A stretch of DNA of 64,000 bases from Quillaja saponaria (taxonomy: Eukaryota; Streptophyta; Magnoliopsida; Fabales; Quillajaceae), in the NCBI GenBank assembly GCA_029379385.1, contig CM055612.1:4402001-4466000 (forward strand). The letters are read 5' to 3'. Of the stretch, positions 36,808 through 50,800 are shown one piece after another. A program made the translations under genes and the position numbers. Position 1 is the stretch's first letter, and the number at the start of each line of letters is the position of its first letter. The notes below the pieces were generated by a model. That model searched no databases. It was not told the origin of the DNA and worked only from the letters and a program-made list of their open reading frames with translations.

Positions 36808-37953
36808 ATTACAACACCCTAACTCTATTACTGATTACAGTATCCTAATCCTGTTTACGATACCTTAACACTAATTACGATGTCCTAACCCTAGTTACAG
36901 GTGCCCAAACACTAGTTACCGTACCCTAACTCTAGTTATCGTAGCCAAATCCTAGTTATATTACCCAAACGCTAGTTACCGTATACTAACCCTAGTTACG
37001 ATACCCTAATTATAGTTATGGTACCCTAACTAAAATTATGATACCCTAACTATAGTTACAGTACCTTAATCCTAACTACAGTATCCTAACCCTAATTATT
37101 ATACCATGGCCCTAGTTACATTACCTTGACCTTAGTTATCATACCCTAACCTTAGTTACCATTTCCTAATCTTAGTTACCATACCCTATCCCTAGTTATC
37201 ATATTATAACCCTAGTTGTCGTACCCTAACCCTAGTTTCCAGACACTAACCCCAATTACCGTACCCTAGCCCTATTTACTATACCCTAACCCAAGTTATT
37301 ATACCTTAACCTTAACCCTTATTTGGTACCCTAATCTTAATCTTAATTATTGTACCCAAACCCTAGTTATCGTATCCTATCTTTAGTTATCGTAATCTAA
37401 TCCTAGTTACCATACCCAAACCATAGTTACAGTACCATAATCCTAGTTACCATACTCTAACCCTAATTACCATACACTGACCCTAGTTACAATATCCTAA
37501 TCCTAGTTACGGTACCCAAACCAAGCTATGGTACCCCAACCCTAATTATGGTATCCTAACCCTAGCTCAAATACCCTAACACTAGCTACTGTACCCTAAC
37601 CTAATTACCATAACCTAACTTTAGTTATGATACCCAAACCCAAGTTACAATACCCAAACCTAAGTTACAGTACCTAAACCCAAGTTACGGTACCTAAATC
37701 CTAGTTACAATAGTTACCCAAACCTTAGTTACGATACCCTAATTGTAGTTACGATACAATAATCGAAGTTACGGTACCCTAACCCTAGTTACAGTACCTT
37801 AATCCTAGTTATTGTACCATAACCATAGTTATCGTACTTTAACCCTAGTTATCGTACCCTAACCCTAATTACTGTACTCTAACCCAAGTTACGATACTCA
37901 AACCTAACTTACCTTACCCTAACTTTAACCCTCATTTAGCACCCTAATTATAG
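36808..37953 (+). repeat. Minisatellite of a 20-base telomere-like unit, about 57 copies
   Basis: The whole 1.15 kb is a head-to-tail array in near-perfect 20-base register. The consensus is GTTACNRTACCCTAACCCTA. Each unit holds one and a half plant telomere repeats (CCCTAAA-like; here CCCTAACCCTA) followed by a fixed GTTAC/TRTA spacer. Units differ from each other by a few substitutions, and register slips are rare (near 37312-37335 and 37710). The phrase TTAACCCTYATTTRGYACCC occurs at 37312 and again near 37925, about 613 bases apart, with similar preceding units. This suggests a larger duplication inside the array. No open frame or CRISPR-like spacer diversity. Confidence 0.95.
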
Positions 37954-40900
37954 TTTAATATTGGACAACATGGGCATTGATTTGGTAAGAACACTAACTA
38001 ACTTTATTGAGATAATATTGATTTCAGTTCTAGTAGGGCCACAAATTTTTGTGTTATAGAGGAAGTTTTAAAGAATGTAGAATAAGACAAGTTCCAAGCA
38101 ACCTTCTTTACTGTTGTTATGGATAGTATTGATTTTATCCATTTCTAGCCAAGGAGTATTGGAATCGAGTTGAAATTGGGTTGTAAGAGTTTGTAAGCTT
38201 AATGCAAGTCTTTACATAAAAGATTATTTTCAGTTTTAGTATTTGGAACCCAGACCATTTAGTAATTTTTAATAAGAAATTGAGTCTATATAAAATTAAT
38301 ACAATAATATTATAATCATAAAAAAATATACACTTAATATTTCTTTTCATTCATAACATTTAAATAATAATAATAATTTATATTATAGTTATTTGTAATG
38401 TACTAAATTAAAAGAAATTGATAAATTCAATCTTAATCACTATTTATATATAATTATTTACAAATTAGAGATTTATTAATATTGAAAAGAATAAGGATTA
38501 AAAAAAATCAATAGTAAAATAATTACTAACATATTAATATTAAAATAGAGGAAAATTATGAAAAATAATATTAATTTTTTTAAAAAAATTTAGTTTATAA
38601 ATTTGAGAAGAACTAAGAAATTTAAGATTATTAGGCACCTCAAACAAACAAACAAAAAAATTTTAAAATTATTTACTATTGACATATAATTATTAAAAAA
38701 TATATAGATATATTAATATTGAGAAGAAGTAAAAAAGTAATTAATAATTATAATTCTATTAATATTAAAATAGAGAAGAATTAGGAAAATAGTAAAAAGT
38801 TAAAAAAAAAAAAAATAGTCTATTTGAAGTAAAATAACAACTAATGATATAAATGTAATAATAAAAACTCATAAAGATAGCTAAGCCACATTTCTTTATA
38901 ATATAGATTAGTAGTTATTTTGCTCAATTATTTCAAGATTGTCTCAAATTTTAATTTAGTTCTCCATGAATGTTTTTGATCAATTTGATATCTAAGTTTA
39001 GAATTTTTTAATTAAGTTGTATTCATTAATTCATATGTTATATATAAATAAAATAATTCTATATAATTAATGACTATATTGGCTGAAAAAATTATTGGAG
39101 AATCCAAATAAATTGATACAAACAAAATAATAAATAAACCTGGTTATTTTAAAATTTCTTTTTTTAATCAAATCAAATCGTGTACAATAAATTGAAAATA
39201 GTGCATGGCATGTTTTTCAAATATGAAGAAAAATGCATGAGAGAAAATCCGTAAATCTGTATGAATTTTATATGCCAAATATAAATTTAAAACTCTTCAA
39301 TAAAAAATAAAAATTTAAAATTCTAATTCTTCTTTCGATTATTTTTTTCATCATATGACATGGACAATAAATTGTATTTTTTAGCCAATCAACTAATTTT
39401 GTTGGATTACTTTTCAATTTAATGATCATGATTTAATTAATAAAATCATATCCTGAGATATATACTAAGAAGAAAAGTAAATCCTTAAGATTTGAATGGA
39501 AAATAAAAATCTTTAATAATAATTACATTGACTTTTTGCAATTACAACAATCTTTAATAGAATAACATATGTTACCAGTCAAAATCTTATTTTTTCCGTG
39601 TTTGTACTCAAGCGTCACAGACATTCACAACATTATCCAACTAATGATTTAAAAACAAAAATATATGACTTTCTTATTAGGAAATTTCGAACACCTTACT
39701 AACATGTATTTGGAATAAAATAAATAATTAAATTTATTAAAAATAATATTTTTTTTGAAACTATATATATTTAATTTAATTTAATTTAATTCTCTAATTT
39801 GGAACAAATGATGAATTCATTTTAGTTTAAGTATTTTTCTCATAATATTCTTAAATTTTTTAATTAAAATTAGCATTGATCAACTAAAAATAGAAAGAAT
39901 GAGAAACTAATTGTTGCTAAATGAACAAAAGATAAGCTGAAAGGAAAAAATTTATAGTTGATTAGATAAACATTTGAGATGAAGTGGTAGTAACTCTTTA
40001 TCAATTTATTTAAGTGAAAAATATGTGTAATATTAAGGATAAAAATGTCATTTGAGATGGTAAAAAATAATAACTTATTTCAAATGAATTTCACAAAATG
40101 AAATCCAAACTATTTAGTATGGAATTCATAATTGAATAAAATGTGAATTTTAGATGAAATTCTACATCATTTCATTTGTTCCAAATATAAAAAGTGTATA
40201 ATTTATTTAAAATGAATTGGACTTTATATTTTTAGGTGTTCCATACATAGAGTAAAATGTTTATAAATTTTAGGTCAAAGAACTTCCAAATTTTACTATA
40301 AACTGCGTCACTCAAAAATGTTTTAAGAGTATTCTTTGATTAGTTTTCCTCCCTTTTTAATTTAAAAGTATATTTTGAACTCTTAACACATTTTTAATTA
40401 TTGCAAAATATAAAGATTAGCATCCTTGCATGCGATGCTCAAATGCTTTTTCTTTTTTAAGATAAATATTTGAAGTTATTTTCATCATAAAAAAAACTTA
40501 AATCATCCAAAAAATTAAACCAAATAAATAATCATAAAATATTCTAAGATTATGATAATTTTTCTTCTAATTTTATTTATTAATTCAGTTCAACAAACAT
40601 ATGAATGAGAACGAGGGACAATAAATTTGGTAACTGATTTAGAACCAAAAAAATTAGTGTTTATTTAAGAATATAATTGTGTTGGGTAGTTTTTTTTTTT
40701 TTTCTTTTAAAATAAATTTTGTTATAAAAATACATCAAAAGTCCTCACTATAAAAAGATAAATAACTTAATACATATGTATTATATGACATTTTTAGTTT
40801 AAAATTAGTTAAAATTTAGAAAGACACTATAAGATTGTTTAGACTTTTAGTATATTAGTATTTTCGCATATGTTCACATGTGTCCTAAGATAATTTTTTA

Positions 40901-41584
40901 AAGTAAATATTTTTTTAAAAATTAATCTTAAAATAAACTTAAATCATCCTAAAAATTAAATCAAACAAATAATCTTAAAAAAAAAAATTAAGATTATGTG
41001 ATCAATCTCACTCCATTTGATTGATTCATTCAATTCAGCATGTAGATTAATAAGAATTGAATGAGAAAGAGAGGCAAGAAGATTGGAAAACTGATTTAAT
41101 AGAAAATTAGAGTTTATTTAATAATAGAATTGCGTAGGTAGTTATTTTATTTTATTTTATTTTTTTTTAAATTTGAATTTTGTTCTAAAAGGCATTAAAA
41201 GCCCTAAATATAATTAAATACATGAGTATTATATGATATTTTTAATTAAAAAAATTGACTAAAATTTAGGAAGACACAATAAGAGTGTTCGAATTAAAAA
41301 AATTGACTAAAATCGTACATTCATCAATAACAGATATACATATCAAGAAATTATAGTTAATAAAAAACAATACTCTATGTTAATGACATTAAACACATAA
41401 ATAAATTCATTAAAATATTTAATTCATAATATAATTTTTGTAATATGCATATATATGCTTTTTAATAATGATGGTCTATGGATATTAGTATTGAATCTCA
41501 CAATCACAATCACAATCATAGCTTCACTTTATTAGACTTTCTTCCTCGTCTGCACTTAAAAAAAATGTTTATATTCACAAAGAA
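37954..41584. other. Gene-free AT-rich region
   Basis: 3.6 kb with no supported gene. It is extremely AT-rich, with repeated short motifs (for example TATTAATATT plus GAGAAG near 38470, 38560, 38710 and 38760), suggesting old, nested transposon debris. It contains a direct duplication at 40440-41290. Confidence 0.5.
40440..41290 (+). repeat. Diverged direct tandem duplication, about 440-base unit
   Basis: Copy 1 (about 40440-40850) and copy 2 (about 40890-41290) share in order AACTTAAATCATCC, TTAAACCAAAYAAATAATC, AAGATTATG, TTCAATTCAGC-like, AATGAGAA, GAGGCA-like, AACTGATTTA, GTTTATTTAA, GGTAGTT plus a poly-T run, TATTATATGA, and TTAGRAAGACACWATAAGA. They diverge by substitutions and small indels. 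Non-coding. Confidence 0.7.
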
Positions 41585-42290
41585 GAGTTTCAAGCTTGCC
41601 AATGTATTTTGCAAATATAGGCTATGCTTCTAAAACTATTAGGAAGTTTTGAAAAAAAAAATAGTAAACAATTCATATTAGAACAAAACTCTAACCATTT
41701 AACTATAAATATATTAAGTTTAAAATTTTGATTTCATTCAAACTCTAAATATCAATATGAAGTTTTGAAAAAAATAAAATAATTCATATTAGAACTCTAT
41801 CCATTTAATTAGAAACATATTAAGTTTTAAAATTTCAATTTCATTCAAACAGTAAACATGAAAAGGGTGTGGCAATATTAGAAATTTAATAAGTACAAAG
41901 GGTAAAATAGAAAATCAAAATACTCTTCATTTAGGACTCTTTAATATATAGTATAGTATATATAATAATAATAATATATATCTATATCTATATCTATACT
42001 TATATAAAAAAGTCTTAAAAGAATAATCTTTTGATTTCTTATTTTACCCTTTGTATTTATTAAATTTTTAATATTGCCACACCCTTTTGATATTTAGAGT
42101 TTGAATGAAATTGAAATTTTAATACTTAATATATTTCTAATTAAATATTTAGAGTTTTGTTATAATATAAATTATTTTATTTCTTCTCAAAACCTCCTAA
42201 TAGTTTTAGAATTATCTAATTATGTTATATATAATTATATGAGCATAACCTATATTTACTTAATATATTGGCAAGCTTGGAACTTTTCAT
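41585..42290. repeat. Foldback (inverted repeat) structure of about 0.7 kb
   Basis: The left arm (41585-41945) and right arm (42005-42290) are inverted copies. For example, AAAGGGTGTGGCAATATTAG at about 41855 is mirrored by CTAATATTGCCACACCCTTT-like sequence at about 42066. AGCTTGCCAAT at 41592 is mirrored by ATTGGCAAGCTT at 42267, and TCTAAAACTATTAGGA at 41628 by TCCTAATAGTTTTAGA at 42196. The loop is AT repeats with (TATCTA)n. The left arm also holds an internal direct duplication of about 100 bases (AGTTTTGAAAAAAA to CCATTTAA), which the right arm has once. It is likely a foldback transposon or two inverted Helitron-like ends; it has no coding capacity. Confidence 0.8.
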
Positions 42291-43424
42291 CCAACCACAA
42301 AATTGGTTAGTTTATTCCAACCATAACCATAACTTTCTATATATATATTTTGTATATTTGCTTATGTAGCTTCATGTTTATATACTCTTTTTGTTTTTTA
42401 TTTTTGGCAATTTTTTCATGTTTATATATATATATATATAATTTTTTTTGTTGGTATATACACTTCTAGAGAATATTGTTCCCCTGTATTTATTATTATC
42501 TTATTTTTTGTCGAATACCAAAAACTACGAGTCCAATTAGGAGTGATTAATTAGTACTCTATTGTCTTTGATATGGCTAACATTTTTTTTTCTTTTCTAT
42601 TTTTAAAGATTTAGTTGACAAGTGTCATTTCATTACTATGGAGTCTCATACATAAACTATTGACATATAATTATTAAAAAATTAGAAGAACAAAAATGTG
42701 GATTATTAAAAGTTAAAAAAAATAATATTATAAATATGAAAACATACTTAATATTTATTTTAATTTATAAATTTGAGAAAAATTTAAAAAATTATGATTA
42801 TTAGGAATTTATTAATAAAAAAGAGAATATTAATCTTAATTATTATTGATATACAATTATCAAAAAAAAAATTATAAATTTATTAAAATTAAAAAGATAT
42901 CAAAATATTAATGATCAGATTGAATTAGTATTTAATGAAGAAACACAAGTTATCAAAGTGTCACAAAAAAATATAATTCAAAATATCCCTTATGAGTTTT
43001 TAACTTTTAAATATAAACATCTATTTAAAAGTGGTTTAGTAAAAAAAAAATTATTTTCTTTTTGCTATTGCATAAATAATTTATAGTTATTATTTTGTTT
43101 CAAATAGATTATTTACTTATTTATTTTATTTTTTATCTATTTTAATATTAATATAATATAATTATTTTAATTAATATAATTAATACGGTGTATTATTTTT
43201 ATAAACTATATATCATAAATACATTCACCATAAAAGCTACTAATAATGTAGATATAGTATAGAAGCATAGATAAATATTATTGAGTCAATTAATAAAATT
43301 TTGATTTTAAAGAAAAAAATACAGAAAAATAAAATAAAATTAACATTTGGGTTCCCTTGCGCTGTTCGGTTGGCAGAATGGGCTGGAAAGGCCTTCGGTT
43401 TTGTATTTTCAGTGGATCACCGCC
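42291..43424. other. AT-rich spacer left of the ABC1 tandem pair
   Basis: No supported gene. It has an AT repeat near 42424-42442 and long A/T homopolymers. Confidence 0.5.
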
Positions 43425-44846
43425 GGCGGATCATATCATTTTCTTTGGCCACCCGTAAACCACGATTTCCAACATATTAACGGCTTAGATTTCACTTAAT
43501 CCACTGGCTAATTCATATCTTTGATTCCACGCAACTACTAGTTAACTTTCCCACCATTTTTTTTTATCGGCGTTTATTCCATTGCATTTTCTTCCTCCTA
43601 TTCTTAGTTATTGGCTAGTTCTAAAATCTGACGCAGCACTCGATTCCATCTAATTTTACGAAATACGACATCGGCATTTGATGGTTTCGAGAAATTCATT
43701 AATTTCTGGTTCTCTCGGAGTCTCTGATTCTCCATCTTCTTCTCGTTCAAGGGGTCATTGTGTAACTTCTGGTAATATGCTTTTGATTTTCTTATTTTAT
43801 TTTGAATTTGCATGTAGAATTCATATTTAAGTTGTTAATCGGTTATTTTGAAGAATGTGATGTGTTTTTAATTTTTAATATAGTATCGGTTTTTTTTTTT
43901 TCCCTTCCTTTTTTTCCTTATTTTTGTTGATTTATCATTTTATGATTTCTATGCCAATTATGTAATTCAGCTATAAATGTTATTTAGTTGCTGAATATGG
44001 GAAACATAATTAAATTTAGGTTGAACGGTCAATGCAGAGGTAAGGATGAAGTTTTGAATATATTGCATTATCATTTATAGCTGGTTTGTCTTAATGTGAA
44101 TAGGAAAACCCAAATCAAAGATGTTTTTCTTCTTCCTTTTTTTCACAATATTTATTGAAGTTATAAAAGCTAGCTTGCCACTGGAAAATTGTGTTTCCTT
44201 GAGTTTTGTTAGCTTAATATTGGGGAAAATGGCCGTATTCGAGAGGATGTGCTAGCAATGAATGTTCAACGGGAAAGTCACAAGAAGAGTTTCCATTTGA
44301 AATGGCTAAAGAAAGCACCCGTGATTAAGTATGGTGTTATCGGGTTAGGGAAATAATCCTACTTCACTAATTAGACATTGGAAAACCCTTTTCTTTTTAC
44401 TTGTTCACTCTATCAAGTCATAGCTTATAAAGTTCAGATGGAAACCACATTCCCAGTGCATATTCTGTATCGTCCACATTTTTTCTCCTTAGTCTAGCTA
44501 CATGCTTCTACTTCTTCTGTGACTTGCCACTCTGTGGAGTGGAGTGGAGACTTGAGGAACCAAGGAATACTAGTTTGAATTATTTGAGGAGAATGGTGCT
44601 TTATATAGATGTGTATCTCTTGGTTTAGAGTTATTTGTAATTCCGATTTGATATTTTTTCTGTAAATTTTATATATTAGTAGTCCCTAAGATTTGGTGCT
44701 TTTCTTTATTGAATTGATGTATCAATCTGTTAGTGCTTGTTTCCTTGGTTGCATTTGGTGTATAATTTATATCATTCCCTTGCCTTCTCTCTAAAAAAAT
44801 TCTCTGTTCAGTGATCTTGCCTTTACTTTGAACCCAGCCTTCACAA
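43425..44846 (+). other. Promoter and 5'UTR region of ABC1 copy 1
   Basis: Sequence from about 43425 is duplicated at about 58012 (shared ATTAACGGCTTAGAT, CACTTAATCC, GAGAAATTCATT, CATTGTGTAAC, TTCTGGTAAT), marking the left edge of the tandem duplication. An untranslated first exon probably ends at 43771 before GTAATATGC. A second part is read just before the ATG at 44847. Nothing else is coding here. Confidence 0.55.
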
Positions 44847-47800
44847 ATGGGATGGGGAAACATTTACAGAAGAAGGATGAGGGTTTTCACAGTGGCCTTA
44901 ATCATGTACCTAGATTATAAGGTGAAGTTTTTCAGTTGCTGAGGTTGAATTATTATACACAATGTATGAGCTTGCTTTTGGTTGCCTTTATAGGCTGTAC
45001 TGCAAAGAGAGAAATGGATTAGCACACCTAAACAATCAGCATTATGGGAAAAGGCTCATGAGCGTAATGCTAAGCGTGTATTCGATTTAATAATAGAGCT
45101 TGAAGGCTTGTGGGTGAAACTTGGGCAATTTATGTCTACACGTGGAGATATTCTTCCTAGAGCATATATATCTCTTCTGAAGCAATTACAGGACTCTCTT
45201 CCTCCTCGTCCCTTGCAAGAGGTTTTATTCCTTTTTTTTTTTCTGTTTGAATTTCTTTGGGGGCATATTCAATCATCTGACTTCTCACATGTAAATTTTA
45301 TATATAAGGTCTGTGAGACAATACAGAAAGAGTTGGAGAGATCAATGGATGAACTGTTCGCTGACTTTGTCAAAGAACCTTTGGCTACTGCATCTGTAAG
45401 ATTTTAGAATATACATGATATCAGAGGATGATTGCATGGCTTAGTTAAGGCCAGTATAAATCAGAAGTGATTGTTGAGTCAATTCCATTCATAGCACACT
45501 CTATTTTATGCAGATAGGACAAGTCCATCGTGCAACTCTACTAAACGGACAGGAGGTTGCTGTTAAAGTACAACACGAGGGAATCAAGACAGTTATATTG
45601 GAGGTTAGCTCACCTTCTCTTATTGCTATTTGGGATAAGAAAGTGAGTTGAGACTTTCATTTGCTTATTAGACATGTATTGTTTTACAGGACTTGAAAAG
45701 TGCGAAGTCAATTGTTGACTGGATAGCATGGGCAGATCCGCAATGTGACTTTAATCCTATTATTGATGAGTGGTGCAAAGAAGCTCCCAAGGAACTTGAC
45801 TTCAATCATGAAGCAGGTGTGTTCCTCTTGTCGCATAGTGGATAAATGGAATAAATCTGAATTGCTACTGGAAACAACAATTGGCTCCATATCTGCATCC
45901 AATGTCACTGTCTAAAAAATATATGTGAAGTGTGGGTGCATTCTTTTTCTAGTAAGATAATGGTTACTTTGGAATCTTTGATGTCAACTAGGCTAATCCT
46001 ATTGTCTGACTTGAGTCAGTTCACTATCATCTAAACACTGCAACTATAGCTTCTTTAAGTTTTATCTTATTTGCTACTTCTTCTTTTTCTCATTCCTGTT
46101 TCTGCACACACTATGTTGTAACTCGTAAGTTGGTTAAGAATTGGATTAAATTTTCACTACTTACTTTATATCCCTATCTATTTGTAAGTTTGTTTCTTAT
46201 GGTGCTTGTCTTTCTGTAGAGAATACTAGAACAGTGGCTACAAATCTAGGCTGCAGAAACAAATCTGACAAAAATATCAATGAGCGAGTGGATGTTTTAA
46301 TCCCTGAAGTGATTCAGGTACTTTTTCCCCAACCATTTAATAATGAGTCTGCACCTAGGAGTGGTGCATTGTGGAAGTTTTGAAAATTTCTGGATTTATG
46401 GATTGATTTTTGAGAATGTTTATTGTTTATTATAAAGTGTTTCTGATGAGTTATGTGTGAATCAAAATTTATTCATTCAAATTCAAAACCATGTACATCC
46501 TAGGATATATACTATACAAGGGTTATTACCCAAACACCCTTATTACTCCTTAACACACATAGACAACACTCCCTTTCAAGATGGTGCATAAATATCTCTC
46601 ATGCCCATCTTGCAAACAATAGGATAGAAAACTACACTACTAAGTCCTTTTATAAAGATATCGGCCAACTGGCATTCAGATCTTACAAATGGTATACAAA
46701 TGAGACGAGAGTCTAGTTTCTTTTTAATAAAATGTCTATCAATTTCAATGTGTTTTTTATGATCATGCTGGACTGGGTTGCGTACTATATTGACTGCAGC
46801 GGTGTTGTCACAATATAGCAAAAAAGGTTTTTCCTAAGATAATTTGAGATCTTCCTTCAGCTTCTTAAGCCATAACAACTCATAAGTCCCGTGAGCCATC
46901 GCTCTATATTATGCTTTAGCACTAGACCTAGCAACCACAGTCTGCTTCTTACTTCTTCATAACACTAAGTTCCCACCAACAAATGTGCAATATCCTGAAG
47001 TAGACCTCCTATCATCAAGTGATCCAGCCCAATATGTATCTGTATAGGCTTTTAATTTCAGGCTTCTATTGTTTTCAAAGAGAAGTCTCTTCTCAGGTAC
47101 AAATTTTAGGTCTTGCAGTATACGATGAACTGCATCCAAATGGTTGGAATGAGGGTCATGCACAAACTGGCTAACCACACTAACAACATAGGTTATGTCT
47201 GGACAAGTATGAGATAGATAAATTAGCCTTCTAACTAGTCGTTAGTATCTCTCTCTATCAATATATTCTCCATCTCTACTTTGTAACTTATGGTTTGCCT
47301 CAATAGGTGTAGTTGCAAGCCTACATCCAAGCATACCTGTCTCCTTTAGCAAATCAAGAACATATTGCCTTTGAGATAGAAAGATACCCTTGTCTAAATG
47401 AGAAGCATGGGAGATCTCCATATAAACTTTCTCAGCAAGATCTCCATGCAAGAAAGTATTCTTTACAGCCCATTGCTCCCAGCCAAGATTCACTGCATAA
47501 AATATAAGAACTCTAATAGAATTCATCTTGGTGACAGGAGCAAAGATTTCTTGATAATCCACCCTATAAGTTTGAGTGAATCCTCTTGCAACAAGTCTCA
47601 CTTTATATCTCTCAATTGTCTTATCAGTTTCCCTCTTAATGGTAAAGACTCATTTACAACCAACAACTCATTTTCCATGAGAGAGACTAGCAGCTCCCAA
47701 GTATCATTCTTGGATAAAGCTTTCATTTCCTCAACCATTGCATCTTCCTTTTTAGGATCAGCAAGAGCTTCCTTCCAACCCTATAGAATAGACATAGATG

Positions 47801-50800
47801 ACAGAGTGGAGACAAATGCTCTAAATGATGGAGATAATGATTTATATGAGACATGATTAAAGATAGAATGACGAGTACAAGTCCTAACTGCTTTTCTAAT
47901 TGCAATAGGAAGATTGGTATCATAAATGACAGGTGGATCATAAGGTATAATTGAAGAAGGAATAGCATCTGGAGACTTACAAGGATGTACCGGTGTGGAA
48001 GCTGGGTCTGGAGAGAACTCTTGGCTAGGTAAAGTAGGCTCGATGGCTGTTTTTCCACGTTGTCTGCATCTGCTGATATTCTTAAGCAAATCCCGCTTTG
48101 CTAGCCTCATATAAATCTCAGTATCCCTCACTTATTCCAGTACACTCTCACTGTTCATACTCTCATCCTATTTTGCTTCATCTTCTTTCTCCTTTATTCT
48201 GTCATTTATTAACAATTTAGATAGCCACTCCCTCTTACTACCATAAGACACCTCTTCCTTACTATTACTCTCCCCCTGAAAAGGTGTCGAGGAGAAATAA
48301 GCATTGGATTCATGGAAATTAACATCCATGCTAACTTAAGTCTTCCTAGTAGGAGGATGGTAGCATTGTATCCCTTTTGAGTGGCAGAGTACCTAATAAA
48401 TATACATTTCAGTGCCCGATGATCAAGCTTACTAATATTCTTCCGGTGCTCATGAACAAAGTAAACACAACCAAATACTTTAGGAGAGACCACAAAGAAA
48501 CAATTACCTTGAAGAACATCCAGAGGAGTTTTAAAATCAAGAGTCTGAAGAGGTATACAGTTAATGATATAAGCTGCAGAGAGAACTGCATCTCCCTAAT
48601 AAGCCTTAGGGACATTCAAAGTAAACATGAGGGACCGTGCTTCCTCCAAAAGATGTCGATTTTTGCGTTCTATACCATTTTGAGCCGAGATGTCAACACA
48701 ACTGGTTTGTGCATTATATCATGATTCCAAATATAATTTTGAAAATTACCTTCTGTATACTCTGTACCATTATCACTCTTTAAAATCTTAACTTCAGCAT
48801 CAAACTGTGTACAAACAAGTTCATGAAACATCTGAAAACAAGTGAACACTTTATTTTTAGTATGCAATAAGTATACCCAGGTAGTGCGACTAAAGCAATC
48901 AATGAATGTAATAAACCACTTGTAACCAGATAAAGATACAACACGACTAAGACCCCAGATATCAAAGTGAATAAAAGCAAAAGGAGTAATATTTTTATTA
49001 TTCAGTAAAGGATAAAAGGCACGTTTATGTTTAGCAAATTCACAGGTATCACATAGCAAATTGTTCATAGTACAATGCTTAAGTAAGTCTGGAAACATGT
49101 TTCCTAGAACCAAAAAAATAATGATGTCCTAAACGGCGATGCCACTGAACCAACTGCTATTGAGAAGTATTAGAAGCACTACTCTGAAGGGATTGACTAG
49201 AAGCAACTGTGTTTGCCAAAATATTAGGACCATATTCCAATAAGTATAGCCCATCTTGTTCTTTACCATAGCCGATCGTTTTTCCAATAAGTATAGGCCA
49301 CTGTTCTTTACCATACCTTACCAAAATTTAAGTCTTTAGTGATTGGGCTAATTGACAAGATATTCATGAAAAATTTAGGGATGTGAAGAATAGAAGACAA
49401 TGGTAAGGTAGGAGTACATTAAACAAAACCTTTCTAGAAATAGAGGACAAGGAGCCATCGGCTACCCTCACCTTGTTTTTACCAGAATAAAGGAAATAAG
49501 TAAAAAAATTTCTAGAAGTACCAATCATATGGTTGGAGGCTCTAGAATCAATGATTCAAGGCTTTGAATTTGTGGTGGAATGAGTGCTAAGGGCATGATG
49601 AGAAGATGCAGCTGAAGTGGAAGGACAACCATTAAGTTTTGCCATCAGAAGCCTAAGATGTTGCATTTCTTTAGGATTAAGTGCACTTGATTCCGTAGAA
49701 GGTGATGACTTAGCAGTGCCAGAGAAATGAGCTAGTGATTTAGGTGGCCCAACAACCCTGTCACCTTTGCCTCTGGTAGGATGACCATGTAGCTTTTAAC
49801 ATGTGTCTCTAGTATGATGAGTCTTACCACAATAATCACATTGCAAGTCATCCTTATCACTACCTTTTGCAATCTCACTCCTTTTAGTATGGACTCTAGA
49901 TTCTTTCAGAATAGGAGTTGCTACTATTGCAAATCTCTCATAAGTTCCTACATGAAGCATAGCTATCCTCCCACTCTCTTCCTGTTGTAAATAAGTATAT
50001 GTTTGTCTTAAATTTGGAAATGAATCTCGTCCCAAAAACTAAACCCTAATCTGATTATACTCAAGATTAAGTCTAGCCAAAAAATCATATACTCTCTCCT
50101 TATCCACCACCGTTTTGTAAGAAGTTGCATCCTCAAGATGTACTGGCTGATACTCCTGATAGTAATCCAACTCTTGCCATAAACCACTCAGTTCAGCAAA
50201 ATTCTAAGCAATAGTCAGTTATCCCTGCTTAGTCTCATGAAGCTTCTTCCTAAGCTCAAAGACCTGAATATCATTTCCAACTTGAAAGTAAGTTTGGCAC
50301 CAAACTGTCCACATCTTATCAGTAGAATCAAGTAACAAGTAACCACGAGAGATTTGTGGTTGCATAGAGTTAATCAACCACGACATCACCAAAGAGTTTT
50401 CCGAAATCCATGGCTCCAATAATGGATTTCCATTAGCTGGTTTAGTTTGCTACTAGTAATATAACCATACAACCCATGTGCCTGAATAAATAATAAGCAC
50501 GAGTGAGACTAAGTCAAGAAATTGTTGCCATCAAACCTCATCGGGCTAATTTGGAAAGAGGGATTATCGTTAGAGATTCCAACCCTACTCCTACTCCCAC
50601 TACTGCCATTCCCAAGGCTAACAACTTCCTCTGACATGCTTTAAGTAAAGAAATCAGCAAAGAAAACTAGCACTGGATACCAACAAGGAATTGAAATACA
50701 GAGAACTCAACACTCACCACCCACACGATCAACAAAGCACCCAACCCTCTCAGCAATACCTCCAAAACGTTACCCAGAACCCAGAAGCACCTGCAGGCAA

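Noticed and set aside
36808..37953. CRISPR-like regular repeats
   Set aside because: The 20-base units abut with no unique spacers, and the context is a plant nuclear genome. It is a minisatellite.
47398..48724. Plus-strand frames of 115-152 codons inside the Copia element
   Set aside because: They are antisense to recognisable reverse transcriptase and integrase pieces.
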